From NCBI GenBank assembly GCA_021378565.1, contig JAACJU010000004.1, positions 60,151-124,150 on the forward strand: a stretch of 64,000 nt of DNA. The letters run 5' to 3'. A program made the translations under genes and the position numbers. How positions within the stretch are numbered: position 1 is the stretch's first letter; every line of letters begins with the position of its first letter. Below, one piece after another: positions 53,331 to 64,000 of this stretch. This DNA comes from Arcobacter sp. LC1. Lineage in GTDB: Bacteria; Campylobacterota; Campylobacteria; Campylobacterales; Arcobacteraceae. The notes beneath the pieces were generated by a model. It saw only the letters and a list, made by a program, of their open reading frames with translations, was not told where the DNA came from and searched no databases.

Positions 53331-54188
53331 ATGGCAATGGGTAGAGGGCTTAGTGAATTATTAGGTGAGGTCGAAACATCTTATAATAATTCTATGACAA
53401 CAAGTGATAAAAATAGTATAAGACAACTTGATGTAAACGAAATTAGTGCAAACCCTAACCAACCAAGAAAAGTTTTTGATGAAGAAAAGATTAAAGAATT
53501 AAGTGAGTCTATAAAAACTCACGGCTTGCTTCAACCAATCACGGTTATAAAAGATAAAAACGATAAATATATTTTAGTCTCAGGCGAGAGGCGATTAAGA
53601 GCGCATAAACTAGCAGGACTAGACAAAATTTCTGCAATTATTTCTTCTATCGAAGAATTCAAGCTAAGAGAAGTAGCTTTAATAGAAAATATTCAAAGAG
53701 ATGATTTAAATGTCATAGAATTAGCTTATTCGTATGCAAAATTATTAAACGAACACTCCATAACTCACGAAGATTTATCAAAAAAACTTTCAAAAAGTAG
53801 AACTGCTATTACAAATACTTTAAGATTATTACAACTTAGTGTTTTTGTTCAGCAATTATTAGGAAATAATAAAATCACCGCAGGACATGCAAAAGTTTTA
53901 ATAGGACTTAGTGAAGAAGAGCAAAAAATGATTTGCGATAAGGTTGTTAAATTTAATCTATCAGTAAGAGAAACTGAAAAATTAGTCAAAGATTTAAAAG
54001 AAGTCAAAAAACCAAAAAGATCTAGACAAATTCAAAGTAGTTTAAATTTTGACTTATTGCAAAAAGGTTTAGACTTGTTAAAAAAAGATAATCTCAAAGT
54101 AAAACTTAGTGATAAATATTTAAAAATTGACATAAAAAATCAAGAAGATGTGGAAAAACTATCTAAATATTTTAATATTCTTCAATAA
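53331..54188 (+). CDS. parB: Chromosome partitioning protein ParB
   Basis: A 285-residue CTP-dependent DNA clamp. GRGLSELLG opens the protein; ISANPNQPRKVFDEE, the SGERRLRAHKLAG box (about 84-96) and ENIQRDDLNVIELA follow, then the helix-turn-helix LSKKLSKSRTAITNTLRLL. I did not find a clear parS site (TGTTTCACGTGAAACA-like) in the window. It is the last gene before the ATP synthase operon, whose promoter region is in the 86-base gap. Confidence 0.95.
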   Translation: MAMGRGLSELLGEVETSYNNSMTTSDKNSIRQLDVNEISANPNQPRKVFDEEKIKELSESIKTHGLLQPITVIKDKNDKYILVSGERRLRAHKLAGLDKISAIISSIEEFKLREVALIENIQRDDLNVIELAYSYAKLLNEHSITHEDLSKKLSKSRTAITNTLRLLQLSVFVQQLLGNNKITAGHAKVLIGLSEEEQKMICDKVVKFNLSVRETEKLVKDLKEVKKPKRSRQIQSSLNFDLLQKGLDLLKKDNLKVKLSDKYLKIDIKNQEDVEKLSKYFNILQ

Positions 54189-54286
54189 AACCTATATTTA
54201 CAAAATCTTTAATAACAAATTATAAAAAACTTTGCTAAAATCTTGAAGCTTCAGTTTATCTGAGTTATAAAACTATGGAGGAACAA

Positions 54287-54709
54287 ATGTTAGATTTAGA
54301 TCCAGTTTTAATAGCTGCTATAGCTATAATATTTCTAGTCCTTTTAGTGATTTTAAATAAACTTTTATTTAAACCTCTATTAAAGCATATGGATGATAGA
54401 ACAAAATCTATTCAAGATGATTTAGAATCTGCAAAGTTAAATTCAGCAAATGTTGATGAAACGCTAAAAGAAGCTAACAAAATTATCGTAAAAGCAAAAC
54501 AAGAAGCTTTGGTAATAACTGAAAAAGCTAGCGAAAAAGCTAAGCAAAAAGCAGAAAAAACTCTTGAAGGCGTAAAACTAGATTTGGAAAATAAATATAC
54601 ACAATTTACTAAAGACTTAGAGAAAGATGTATCTAAATTTAAAGAATCTCTAAGAGGGCAAATTCCCCAATTTAAAAATAGTTTGAAACACAAACTAGAT
54701 TCGATTTAA
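54287..54709 (+). CDS. atpF': ATP synthase F0 subunit b'
   Basis: A 140-residue second b-type stalk subunit. One N-terminal membrane helix (IAAIAIIFLVLLVILNKLLF) is followed by a long charged coiled coil. I place the start at 54287 because the ATG 12 bases upstream (54275) is part of the sequence ATGGAGG, whose GGAGG (54277-54281) is the ideal ribosome binding site for the second ATG. It heads atpF'-F-H-A-G-D-C; the c and a subunits are not here, as usual for the group. Candidate -10 TAAAAT lies near 54236. Confidence 0.88.
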   Translation: MLDLDPVLIAAIAIIFLVLLVILNKLLFKPLLKHMDDRTKSIQDDLESAKLNSANVDETLKEANKIIVKAKQEALVITEKASEKAKQKAEKTLEGVKLDLENKYTQFTKDLEKDVSKFKESLRGQIPQFKNSLKHKLDSI

Positions 54710-54717
54710 GGATTAAA

Positions 54718-55242
54718 ATGAAAAAGATTTTATTATTACTCTTGCTAGCTGGTCTTTTTGCTCCTTTGGCTTTATTTGCAAATTCTGATTCTTCTGTGCA
54801 TACTGATATAATCTCAAGAAGCTTAAACTTCGTAGTATTTTTTATTATTATGTGGTATTTATTAGCATCAAAATTAAGAGCTTTTTTTGCAGGTAGAAAA
54901 GAAGGTATTCAAGCACAACTTGATAAAGTTCAAGATTTGTTAAAAGCTTCAGAAGACAAAACCTTAGCAGCGAAGCAAAAACTAGAAGATGCAAAAATTC
55001 TTTCGATTAAAATCATAGAAGGTGCTTCATCTGATGTTAAGTTAATAGAAGAAAAGGTTGAAACTAATACAAAAGAAGAGATTAACATTTTAAATAAACA
55101 CCAAGAGCAAAGAATGCAATCTCAAAGTAAAAAATCTAAACACGAAGCTTTAGGTGAAGTGCTTGATGAATTATTTGATGATAAAAATATATCTTTAACT
55201 CAAGATGAATTAGCCCAAATTATTATCAAAAAGGTTGCTTAG
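54718..55242 (+). CDS. atpF: ATP synthase F0 subunit b
   Basis: A 174-residue peripheral stalk subunit. It carries a cleavable-looking N-terminal segment (ILLLLLLAGLFAPLALFA), a second membrane helix (FVVFFIIMWYLLASKL, about 40-55), and an alpha-helical stalk rich in K, E and Q. The signal-like start is seen in other Campylobacter AtpF proteins. It abuts atpH (stop 55242, ATG 55243). Confidence 0.92.
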   Translation: MKKILLLLLLAGLFAPLALFANSDSSVHTDIISRSLNFVVFFIIMWYLLASKLRAFFAGRKEGIQAQLDKVQDLLKASEDKTLAAKQKLEDAKILSIKIIEGASSDVKLIEEKVETNTKEEINILNKHQEQRMQSQSKKSKHEALGEVLDELFDDKNISLTQDELAQIIIKKVA

Positions 55243-55773
55243 ATGACTGATTTATTAGCAAAAAAATATGCAAAAGCTTTGTTAGAAGGGCGAGATACTA
55301 AAGAGATTATTTCTTTGGAAAAAGAATTAAGTTTTATTTCCGAGGCCTATAACGATAAAAAATTTATAACAATAATTTCATCTCCAGAAATCTTGAAAGA
55401 AAAAAAAGAAGAATTGATTTTTTCTTTTTCTAAAAAAAACTCAAAACCTCTTATTAACCTTATTAAACTTTTGAGTGTTAAAAAAAGATTAGGAATTGTT
55501 CCTGATATTGTTAAAGAATTAAAACTTGCAATTTCAAAAATAAATAATGAATTTGAAGGTACTGTTTATACAAAAAAAGAAATATCTTCAAAGTATCTAA
55601 AATCTATTGAAGAAAAGTTTTCAAAAAAGCTAGATGTTAAACTTAGTTTAAAACAAGAAATATGTGATTATAATGGTGTTAAGGTTGATATTGATGCGCT
55701 AGGTTTGGAATTAGGATTTTCCAAAGATAGGTTAAAATCACAAATGACATCTTATATCTTACAAGCAATTTAA
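55243..55773 (+). CDS. atpH: ATP synthase F1 subunit delta
   Basis: A 176-residue stalk cap protein (OSCP-like). LLAKKYAKALLEGRD at the N-terminus and the C-terminal VDIDALGLELGFSKDRLKSQM fit the delta family. It lies between atpF and atpA without gaps larger than 20 bases. Confidence 0.93.
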   Translation: MTDLLAKKYAKALLEGRDTKEIISLEKELSFISEAYNDKKFITIISSPEILKEKKEELIFSFSKKNSKPLINLIKLLSVKKRLGIVPDIVKELKLAISKINNEFEGTVYTKKEISSKYLKSIEEKFSKKLDVKLSLKQEICDYNGVKVDIDALGLELGFSKDRLKSQMTSYILQAI

Positions 55774-55793
55774 AGCTAAAAAGGAGAAAGTGA

Positions 55794-57311
55794 ATGAGTA
55801 TGAAGATACAAGCAGATGAAATAAGTTCTATTATCAAAGAAAGAATTGATAATTTTGAATTAAAAATAGATGTAAACGAAACAGGTAAAATTATTTCTTT
55901 TGCAGATGGTATAGCGCAAGTTTATGGCCTAAAAAATGTTATGGCAAGTGAGTTAGTTGAGTTTGAAAACGGTCAAAGAGGACTTGCTCTAAACCTAGAA
56001 GAGGCTACAGTTGGTATAGTTGTTTTAGGCAATGGAGAAGGACTACGAGAGGGAACAACCTGCAAAAGGCTTGGAAGACTGCTTGAGACTCCTGTTGGAG
56101 AAGCTTTAATCGGTAGAGTAGTTAATGCCTTGGGTGAACCAATAGATGATAAAGGTGCTATTGAGGCAAGTGAAACTAGATTAGTAGAAGAAAAAGCACC
56201 TGGAATTATGCAAAGAAAATCAGTTCATGAGCCTTTGCAAACTGGTATAAAAGCAATTGATGCACTTGTTCCAATAGGTAGAGGGCAAAGAGAGCTAATT
56301 ATTGGTGACAGACAAACTGGAAAAACTACAGTTGCAATTGATACTATCTTAAATCAAAAAGGTGAAGGTGTTGTTTGTATTTATGTAGCAATTGGGCAAA
56401 AAGCTTCTTCAGTTGCTCTAACAGTTAGAACTTTAGAAGAAAAAGGGGCTATGGATTATACTATTATTGTAAATGCTTCAGCTTCAGAATCATCTGCTTT
56501 GCAATATCTTTCACCTTATACAGGTGTTGCTATTGGAGAATATTTTAGAGACAATTCAAAACACGCTTTAATAGTTTATGATGATTTATCAAAACACGCT
56601 GTTGCTTATAGAGAAATGTCTTTACTTCTTAGACGACCTCCTGGAAGAGAAGCTTTCCCTGGTGATGTTTTTTATCTACATTCAAGACTGCTTGAGCGAG
56701 CTGCAAAAATGAGTGATGATATGGGTGCAGGGTCAATGACTGCTTTACCTATTGTTGAGACTCAAGCTGGTGATGTTGCTGCTTATATTCCAACAAATGT
56801 TATTTCTATTACTGATGGACAAATTTTTCTTGAAACAAATTTATTTAACTCAGGAATTAGACCTGCAATTAATGTAGGTATTTCAGTTTCAAGAGTTGGC
56901 GGAGCTGCACAGATTAAAGCCACCAAGCAAGTTGCAGGAACACTAAAACTTTCTTTAGCACAATTTAGAGAACTTGAAGCTTTTGCACAATTTGCATCTG
57001 ACCTTGATGAAGCTACTAGAAAAGAGCTAGAACTTGGGCAAAGAATGGTTGAAGTTTTAAAACAAGGTGTAAATAAACCTTTGGTTATTGAGCAACAAGT
57101 TGTTATACTTTATGCTGGAACTAGAGGATATTTAAATAATATAGCTGTACATGATGTAGTTAAATTTGAAAGTGAATTCCATACTTTTATGGAACAAAAA
57201 TATTCAAATATTTTAGAGAATATAAAAACTAAAAAGAAACTAGAAGCTGATACAGAAGCTATGTTAAAATCTGCTTTAGAAGAGTTTTTAACTATTTTTA
57301 ATGCACATTAA
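55794..57311 (+). CDS. atpA: ATP synthase F1 subunit alpha
   Basis: A 505-residue non-catalytic nucleotide-binding subunit. The P-loop [14 protein letters not shown] (about 169-182) and the alpha signature [14 protein letters not shown] (about 364-377) are clear. AAAGGAGA precedes the first ATG at 7 bases; a second ATG two codons later is less well placed. Confidence 0.97.
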   Translation: MSMKIQADEISSIIKERIDNFELKIDVNETGKIISFADGIAQVYGLKNVMASELVEFENGQRGLALNLEEATVGIVVLGNGEGLREGTTCKRLGRLLETPVGEALIGRVVNALGEPIDDKGAIEASETRLVEEKAPGIMQRKSVHEPLQTGIKAIDALVPIGRGQRELIIGDRQTGKTTVAIDTILNQKGEGVVCIYVAIGQKASSVALTVRTLEEKGAMDYTIIVNASASESSALQYLSPYTGVAIGEYFRDNSKHALIVYDDLSKHAVAYREMSLLLRRPPGREAFPGDVFYLHSRLLERAAKMSDDMGAGSMTALPIVETQAGDVAAYIPTNVISITDGQIFLETNLFNSGIRPAINVGISVSRVGGAAQIKATKQVAGTLKLSLAQFRELEAFAQFASDLDEATRKELELGQRMVEVLKQGVNKPLVIEQQVVILYAGTRGYLNNIAVHDVVKFESEFHTFMEQKYSNILENIKTKKKLEADTEAMLKSALEEFLTIFNAH

Positions 57312-57321
57312 GGATTAGTCA

Positions 57322-59690
<2,369 letters not shown>

Positions 59691-59698
59691 GGTTAAAA

Positions 59699-60076
59699 AT
59701 GGACAAAATTAAATTATCAATAGTCACACCAAATGGTATGATTTTTGATGGAGACGTAAAAAGTGTTACACTTCCTGGAAAAGAAGGTGAATTTGGAGTG
59801 TTGCCAGGGCACGCATCATTATTATCATCTTTGAGTGTTGGTGTAATTGTTATAGAACAAGTTGAACAAAGTGAAGCAGTAGCGATTAATTGGGGATATG
59901 TAAAAGTTAATCCAAACAGTGTTGATGTTTTAGTTGATGGGGCAGTTTCTCTGACTCCAAGTAGCGATTCTCAAACCGCACAAAATATTGACAAAGCAAA
60001 AGAATTAATTCGTTCAGTAAAAGATTCTAATAGTCATCTAGCGTTAGTTGAATCTCAAATTAACTCTTTTGCTTAA
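59699..60076 (+). CDS. atpC: ATP synthase F1 subunit epsilon
   Basis: A 125-residue rotor/regulatory subunit. The N-terminal beta-sandwich KLSIVTPNGMIFDGDVKSV and PGKEGEFGVLPGHASLLSSL are diagnostic; the C-terminal helical hairpin is short. It ends the ATP synthase genes; tolQ follows after 11 bases, so the Tol-Pal genes are probably co-transcribed. Confidence 0.96.
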   Translation: MDKIKLSIVTPNGMIFDGDVKSVTLPGKEGEFGVLPGHASLLSSLSVGVIVIEQVEQSEAVAINWGYVKVNPNSVDVLVDGAVSLTPSSDSQTAQNIDKAKELIRSVKDSNSHLALVESQINSFA

Positions 60077-60087
60077 GAGGAGTTAAG

Positions 60088-60654
60088 ATGATTGATACAA
60101 TTTTAGATTATTTAGCAAGTGCAGGGGCAGTTACTTTATTGGTATTACTTGCTTTATCTTTGTACTTAATATTTTCGTTTTGGATATTCTTTTATAAGAA
60201 TACTTTGCTTGTTAGATTTATAAAAAATGAAAAAGATTCATTAGAATCACTAATAGATAGAAATTCTTTTATTTCTCCACTTTCTGCTTTAAGAAAATGT
60301 ATTAAAGTAGACCAAATAGCTTCAAGAGAACTGCTAAGCGCAGGGGAAACTTCTCTTATTAGAGAAGCATCCACAGGTATTTCGTGGCTTTCTATTATAT
60401 CTTCAACTTCTCCTTTTATTGGTTTATTTGGAACAGTTATAGGTATTTTGGAATCTTTCGCAAAATTTTCTTCAGCTGGACATGTTGGTTTTTCTGTAAT
60501 CGCACCTGCTATTAGTGAAGCATTAGTGTCAACTGCGGCTGGAATTTTTGTAGCGATATTTGCTTATACTTTCCATCAATTATTAAGTAGAAGAGTTTAT
60601 GAATTACATACGTACATAAAGGCTCAAGCCGATATTTTAATATCAAGAAACTAA
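60088..60654 (+). CDS. tolQ: TolQ/ExbB-family proton channel protein
   Basis: A 188-residue inner-membrane protein with three helices (about 15-38, 105-127 and 143-165). The conserved TolQ/ExbB stretch SSTSPFIGLFGTVIGILESF and AISEALVSTAAGIFVAIFAY is present. It forms the proton-driven motor with TolR and energises TolA. The position directly before tolR, tolA, tolB and pal supports TolQ over ExbB. Confidence 0.9.
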   Translation: MIDTILDYLASAGAVTLLVLLALSLYLIFSFWIFFYKNTLLVRFIKNEKDSLESLIDRNSFISPLSALRKCIKVDQIASRELLSAGETSLIREASTGISWLSIISSTSPFIGLFGTVIGILESFAKFSSAGHVGFSVIAPAISEALVSTAAGIFVAIFAYTFHQLLSRRVYELHTYIKAQADILISRN

Positions 60655-60655
60655 A

Positions 60656-61045
60656 ATGTACGATTATGACCAAAAACCCGAATTAAATATTACGCCCTTA
60701 GTGGATATAATGCTTGTGCTTTTAGCAATATTAATGGTAACAGCACCCGTTATGGAATACCAAGAGCCAATAAATCTTCCAAGAGGTAGTAAAACAAAAA
60801 AATTACTACAAGTTCAGAAGATAAACATTACAATTTCGAATATGCAAACAGTAAGAGTTAATAAAAATCACTATAAGTACATAAATTTTGCTGATAGTTT
60901 TGTTTTATTTGCAAAAAATAAAAACAGAAATTTGCCAGTTTATATAAGAGCTGATAAAAATTTAAAATATGACACAATAATTTATATTTTAAAATCTGTT
61001 AAAGAAGCAGGATTTCTAAAGGTATCTTTAGTAACTGATGGTTAA
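60656..61045 (+). CDS. tolR: TolR/ExbD-family protein
   Basis: A 129-residue membrane protein with one helix (LVDIMLVLLAILMVTAPVM, about 16-34) carrying the conserved aspartate D18, preceded by ELNITPL. The periplasmic domain follows (LPVYIRADKNLKYDTI). It starts just after the tolQ stop and overlaps tolA by 8 bases. Confidence 0.92.
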   Translation: MYDYDQKPELNITPLVDIMLVLLAILMVTAPVMEYQEPINLPRGSKTKKLLQVQKINITISNMQTVRVNKNHYKYINFADSFVLFAKNKNRNLPVYIRADKNLKYDTIIYILKSVKEAGFLKVSLVTDG

Positions 61046-61790
61046 AATGAGAGATAAAAATTTTTTTTATATTTCAGGAATTGCTTCTTTTCTAATTTAT
61101 TTTATTTTATTTGTTATTGTTTTAATTTATTTAAAATCATCTCAAACAGTTAGATATGATGCTGGAAAAAGAGTTTCTGTTTTGGAACTTAGTTTAGTAA
61201 GTGATAAATTACAAAGTAATGACGATACACATGTCTCACAATCAGAAGATGAAGACAAGATGGACACTTTAGTAAAAAATTCTAGTTCAGTCTCTGTTAA
61301 GAGAAAAACACAGCTAAAGTCTTTATTTGCTCAGGTAAATACTAAAGAAGATTCTACGATTGAAAAAGATAATGTAAATAATGAAGAAGGAAATAATTTA
61401 GCTTCAAGGCTAAAATCACGCTTCAATAAAAGAAAAAAAGGTGATATTTCAAAAATATCAAAATATCTAAATTCAGTAAAAACGAAAACTACTCCTATGG
61501 TTTTAGTTAGTAAATCAGGTAAAAAAAATAAGTATTATTCTAAAATTTATAATATTTTATCAAGTAGATGGAATCCTTTATTTATTATGAATGGTTTATC
61601 TGCTAAAGTTCTAATAACTATTAACAGACGAGGAGTTTTTTCTTATAAATTTTTAAGAACTTCTGGAAATGAGATTTTTGATGGTTCTTTGAGAGCTTTT
61701 TTAAAAAGTCAAGTTAAGGAAAAATTTCCAATCTCTGCCAAGGGCGGAAGTACAGATATAGAATTTACATTTAAGACAAAGGAAAAATAG
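61038..61790 (+). CDS. tolA: TolA/TonB-like energy transducer
   Basis: A 250-residue protein: one N-terminal membrane helix (FFYISGIASFLIYFILFVIVL, cut here as about 9-31), a long charged middle region, and a C-terminal TonB/TolA-type domain (GLSAKVLITINRRGVFSYK, about 182-200). The middle region is shorter and less repetitive than E. coli TolA. An ATG three codons downstream is an alternative start. Its stop TAG overlaps the GTG of tolB. Confidence 0.85.
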   Translation: MVKMRDKNFFYISGIASFLIYFILFVIVLIYLKSSQTVRYDAGKRVSVLELSLVSDKLQSNDDTHVSQSEDEDKMDTLVKNSSSVSVKRKTQLKSLFAQVNTKEDSTIEKDNVNNEEGNNLASRLKSRFNKRKKGDISKISKYLNSVKTKTTPMVLVSKSGKKNKYYSKIYNILSSRWNPLFIMNGLSAKVLITINRRGVFSYKFLRTSGNEIFDGSLRAFLKSQVKEKFPISAKGGSTDIEFTFKTKEK

Positions 61791-63058
61791 TGAGAATACT
61801 ATTAGTATTATTTTTATTAGCAAATACTTATTTATTTGCAACTGACGCCAGTATGGAGATTATTAAAAAAGGTACAAATTTACCTAATATTTTAATAAAT
61901 GTATCAAATAAAACAACTGATAAAGATTATGCCAAAAAAATTGAGCATATAATTTATCAAGATTTGTTAGTAAGTGGGCATTTTGATGTAAAATTAGCAG
62001 ATGACAGTTTAGACTTTTCATCTTCGCCAAATTATGTTACTCAAGGTAAAAAAAAGACGGATTTATTAGTAAATATAAAAGTTCATCAAGATAAGTTACA
62101 AAAATATATAGTGGAAATAAAGCTTTTTGATATTAATAAACAAAAAGAAGTACTTCATTCTTCATATTCTTCAAAAGTTATGAATAGATATCCTTTTTTA
62201 GGACATAGAATTTCAGTTGCGTTAAATACTTATATTAAAGCGCCAAACATTAATTGGATGAAAAAATTTGTTATATTTGCTAGATATATATCAGCTAAGC
62301 AAAGTGAAATTGTAGTCGCTGATTATACCTTGACTTTTCAACAAACCATAGTAAAAGGAGGCTTAAATATTTTTCCAAAATGGGCAAACTCTAAGCAGAG
62401 TGCATTTTATTACACTACTTATAATTACAGAAAGCCAACCTTGATGGAAGTAAATCTTTACACAGGAAGCCAAAAGAAAATTATAAGTTCGTATGGTATG
62501 ATGGTATGCTCTGACATAAGTCGTTCAGGCAATAAAATTTTATTAACTATGGCGCCAAGTGGTCAGCCTGACATTTATCTTTATAATACAAAAACAAAGA
62601 TTAAAACTAAACTTACATCTTACCCAGGTATTGATGTAGGTGGTCATTTTGTTGAAAATGATAAAAAAATAGTTTTTATTTCAGATAGATTGGGCTATCC
62701 AAATATTTTTGCTAAAGGATTAAAGCAAAAAGGAGTTGAACGATTAGTTTATCATGGAAAAAACAATTCTTCAGTAACAACTTATAAAGATTATATAGTT
62801 TTTACAAGTAGGGAAACTGATAATGAATTTAGCAATAATACTTTTAATTTATATCTTATTTCGACAAAAAGTGATTATATTAGAAGATTAACGCTAAATG
62901 GCAAAAATCAATTTCCAAAATTTTCCAATGATGGAGAGTCTATTTTGTTCACAAAAAACTATGCAGGAAAAAGTTCACTAGGAATTATTAGATTAAATTA
63001 TAATAAATCCTTTCTTTTTCCTTTAAAAGTTGGTAAACTCCAATCAATAGATTGGTAG
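61790..63058 (+). CDS. tolB: Tol-Pal translocation protein TolB
   Basis: A 422-residue periplasmic beta-propeller protein with a signal peptide (ILLVLFLLANTYLFA) and a GTG start. The N-terminal D1 domain is followed by WD40-like repeats (IFPKWANSKQSAFYY, APSGQPDIYLYNTKT and FPKFSNDGESILFTK). It links TolA to Pal during outer-membrane constriction. Confidence 0.93.
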   Translation: MRILLVLFLLANTYLFATDASMEIIKKGTNLPNILINVSNKTTDKDYAKKIEHIIYQDLLVSGHFDVKLADDSLDFSSSPNYVTQGKKKTDLLVNIKVHQDKLQKYIVEIKLFDINKQKEVLHSSYSSKVMNRYPFLGHRISVALNTYIKAPNINWMKKFVIFARYISAKQSEIVVADYTLTFQQTIVKGGLNIFPKWANSKQSAFYYTTYNYRKPTLMEVNLYTGSQKKIISSYGMMVCSDISRSGNKILLTMAPSGQPDIYLYNTKTKIKTKLTSYPGIDVGGHFVENDKKIVFISDRLGYPNIFAKGLKQKGVERLVYHGKNNSSVTTYKDYIVFTSRETDNEFSNNTFNLYLISTKSDYIRRLTLNGKNQFPKFSNDGESILFTKNYAGKSSLGIIRLNYNKSFLFPLKVGKLQSIDW

Positions 63059-63065
63059 TTTTGGG

Positions 63066-63096
63066 CTAGTAAAGTATAGATTTTATTCTTTACTAG
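63066..63096 (+). terminator. Hairpin between tolB and pal
   Basis: CTAGTAAAG (63066-63074) and CTTTACTAG (63088-63096) are a perfect 9-bp inverted repeat with a 13-base loop; no T-tract follows. A TATAAT at 63122-63127 can then start a separate pal transcript. Confidence 0.5.
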
Positions 63097-63121
63097 AAAT
63101 TTATGGTCAAAAAATAGCTTA

Positions 63122-63127
63122 TATAAT
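63122..63127 (+). promoter_or_regulatory. -10 box for pal
   Basis: TATAAT 57 bases before the pal ATG, after a hairpin. Extra transcription of the abundant lipoprotein Pal is plausible. Confidence 0.45.
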
Positions 63128-63183
63128 ATGCAATTAAGTTAAGTTTTTGTAAAATTTGTAAAATATGCAATAAGGACAGAATA

Positions 63184-63786
63184 ATGAATATCAAAAAATT
63201 TAGTTTTTTATCAGTAATAGTTGCCGTGCTTTTATTAGCGGGTTGTGCTCAGACTAATGTGGATGTTGACGCACCAAATCAACAACAAGCAGCAAATGAC
63301 AACCAAGGTGGACAACAAGAACAACAACCTGCTGGTTTAGATAATGGTGGTAGCACTCAAAATGCTACGGGCGATGAAGGTGCTACTGCTGCTACGACAG
63401 ACTCTTCTTTAAGAAGTGACGGAAATTATGTTATGATTAATGGGGAAAAAGTATTCTTGCAAAATATATATTTTGCTTTTGATAGATATATCTTAAATGA
63501 ACCTATGAAAATCATTTCTAAAGATAACTCAGGAAAACTTTCAATGTTAGATGAAAACAATAAAATCAAACTAGAAGGTAATTGTGATGAATGGGGAAGT
63601 GACGAATATAATTATGCATTAGGATTAAAAAGAGCAAAAGAAGCTAAAAATGAACTAATTGCTGATGGTATTCCTCCAAGTAAAATTACTTTAGTATCTT
63701 ATGGAGAATCAAATCCTGTTTGTACTGAACATAACAAAAAATGTTGGGAAAAAAACAGAAGAGTTGCTTATAAGGTCTTACCATAA
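63184..63786 (+). CDS. pal: Peptidoglycan-associated lipoprotein Pal
   Basis: A 200-residue outer-membrane lipoprotein. The signal peptide ends in a lipobox LLLAGC (lipidated Cys about 21). A low-complexity linker rich in Q, N, G and D (about 30-75) precedes the OmpA-like domain, whose peptidoglycan-binding signature is LEGNCDEWGSDEYNYALGLKRA (read as two pieces, about 139-160). AAGGA precedes the ATG. The Gln-rich linker is unusual in length. Confidence 0.94.
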   Translation: MNIKKFSFLSVIVAVLLLAGCAQTNVDVDAPNQQQAANDNQGGQQEQQPAGLDNGGSTQNATGDEGATAATTDSSLRSDGNYVMINGEKVFLQNIYFAFDRYILNEPMKIISKDNSGKLSMLDENNKIKLEGNCDEWGSDEYNYALGLKRAKEAKNELIADGIPPSKITLVSYGESNPVCTEHNKKCWEKNRRVAYKVLP

Positions 63787-64000
63787 TCAAGTACCTTTTT
63801 GTAGCTTGTTTATTACTTACACTTAATTGTTTTGCAGATGAAGTCTCAGTCTTCTCTGCTGGCAATTTAAATTCTAAACACCCCTATGGACTCAATGAGA
63901 GTGAGAAAATTATATTAGCCAATAAGAAAAATGTTGATGATTTAAAAGATCGTTTTTCTAGGTTAAACCAAAGATTTCAAGGCTTACAATCTATTTATGA
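63783..64000 (+). CDS. cpoB: CpoB/YbgF-like Tol-Pal accessory protein (N-terminal part)
   Basis: About 72 codons are visible before the window ends. The frame encodes a signal peptide (KYLFVACLLLTLNCFA) then DEVSVFSAGNLNSKHPYG and a helical stretch (LKDRFSRLNQRFQGLQ) like the N-terminal coiled coil of CpoB/YbgF. There is no ATG, GTG or TTG: a stop lies at 63771-63773 and the frame then reads GGT CTT ACC ATA ATC AAG. AAGG at 63772-63775 sits 7 bases before ATA at 63783, which overlaps the pal stop. An ATA or ATC start, or a sequencing error in an ATG, is inferred. Confidence 0.7.
   Translation, partial: MIKYLFVACLLLTLNCFADEVSVFSAGNLNSKHPYGLNESEKIILANKKNVDDLKDRFSRLNQRFQGLQSIY

Noticed and set aside
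53331..54286. parS site near parB
   Set aside because: I looked for a TGTTTCAC-type palindrome around parA and parB and saw none.

Overview
The window is AT-rich chromosomal DNA from a Campylobacter-like member of the Campylobacterota (Epsilonproteobacteria). The evidence is the gene content and local gene order: rplU-rpmA-obgE-proB-fmt-birA-parA-parB-atpF'FHAGDC-tolQRAB-pal in one run, TPR protein-rnhA-rnc-aroC next to a divergent dnaG, aroQ-aminofutalosine deaminase-sppA, lepA next to a comF-type gene, and a Cts-type (type II secretion-like) DNA uptake cluster. Frequent TTG/GTG starts and overlapping genes fit this. I cannot name the species. I see no rRNA, tRNA, phage, insertion sequence or CRISPR array.

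Layout. 1-1624 (-): KtrB/KtrA-type K+ uptake. 1781-6353 (+): a phosphoribosyltransferase and four tightly coupled competence genes ending in ctsE-ctsF. 6364-14560: a DMT permease, folE, a copZ-arsR-copA copper operon with a perfect palindrome in front of it, mgtE, and two divergent peptidoglycan peptidase genes of the kind that give helical shape (M23 and YkuD types). 14593-25218 (+): purH, bioA, a nudix gene, folK, mnmA, prs, lepA, comF-like, hisH, hisA and a haem-binding protein. 25382-30400: a Pro-aminopeptidase, aroQ, aminofutalosine deaminase, sppA and an MFS permease. 30659-33399 (+): a McrB/McrC restriction pair, the clearest accessory module. 33447-38211 (-): pta, ackA, rraA-like and an ABC exporter. 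38212-39058: an 847-base gap without protein genes. 39059-40513 (+): a biotin carboxylase, probably PycA. 40571-46138 (-): a tight operon from a TPR/zinc-ribbon protein through rnhA, rnc, aroC, a LOG protein and nhaA to a damaged lipoprotein gene. 46181-64000 (+): dnaG, ridA and the long ribosomal protein/obgE/par/ATP synthase/Tol-Pal run, cut by the window end inside a cpoB-like gene.

The most unusual part is the 38.2-39.05 kb gap. It holds three diverged tandem copies of what reads, on the minus strand, as a small RNA gene: a TATAAT-like promoter, a 10-bp 5' stem-loop with a conserved loop, an unpaired CCUCCUUAU that imitates the anti-Shine-Dalgarno end of 16S rRNA, and a terminator hairpin. 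Base changes in the 5' stem are compensated between copies. I know of no described family matching this, but I could not search for one.

Other points worth a look: an McrB that has no N-terminal reader domain but carries a large insertion before Walker B; an ArsR-type regulator inside a copper operon with an operator-like palindrome; dnaG and birA with TATAAT boxes so close to their ATG that the mRNAs should be leaderless; a cpoB-like gene without a normal start codon; and a lipoprotein gene whose signal peptide is interrupted by the stop codon of nhaA.
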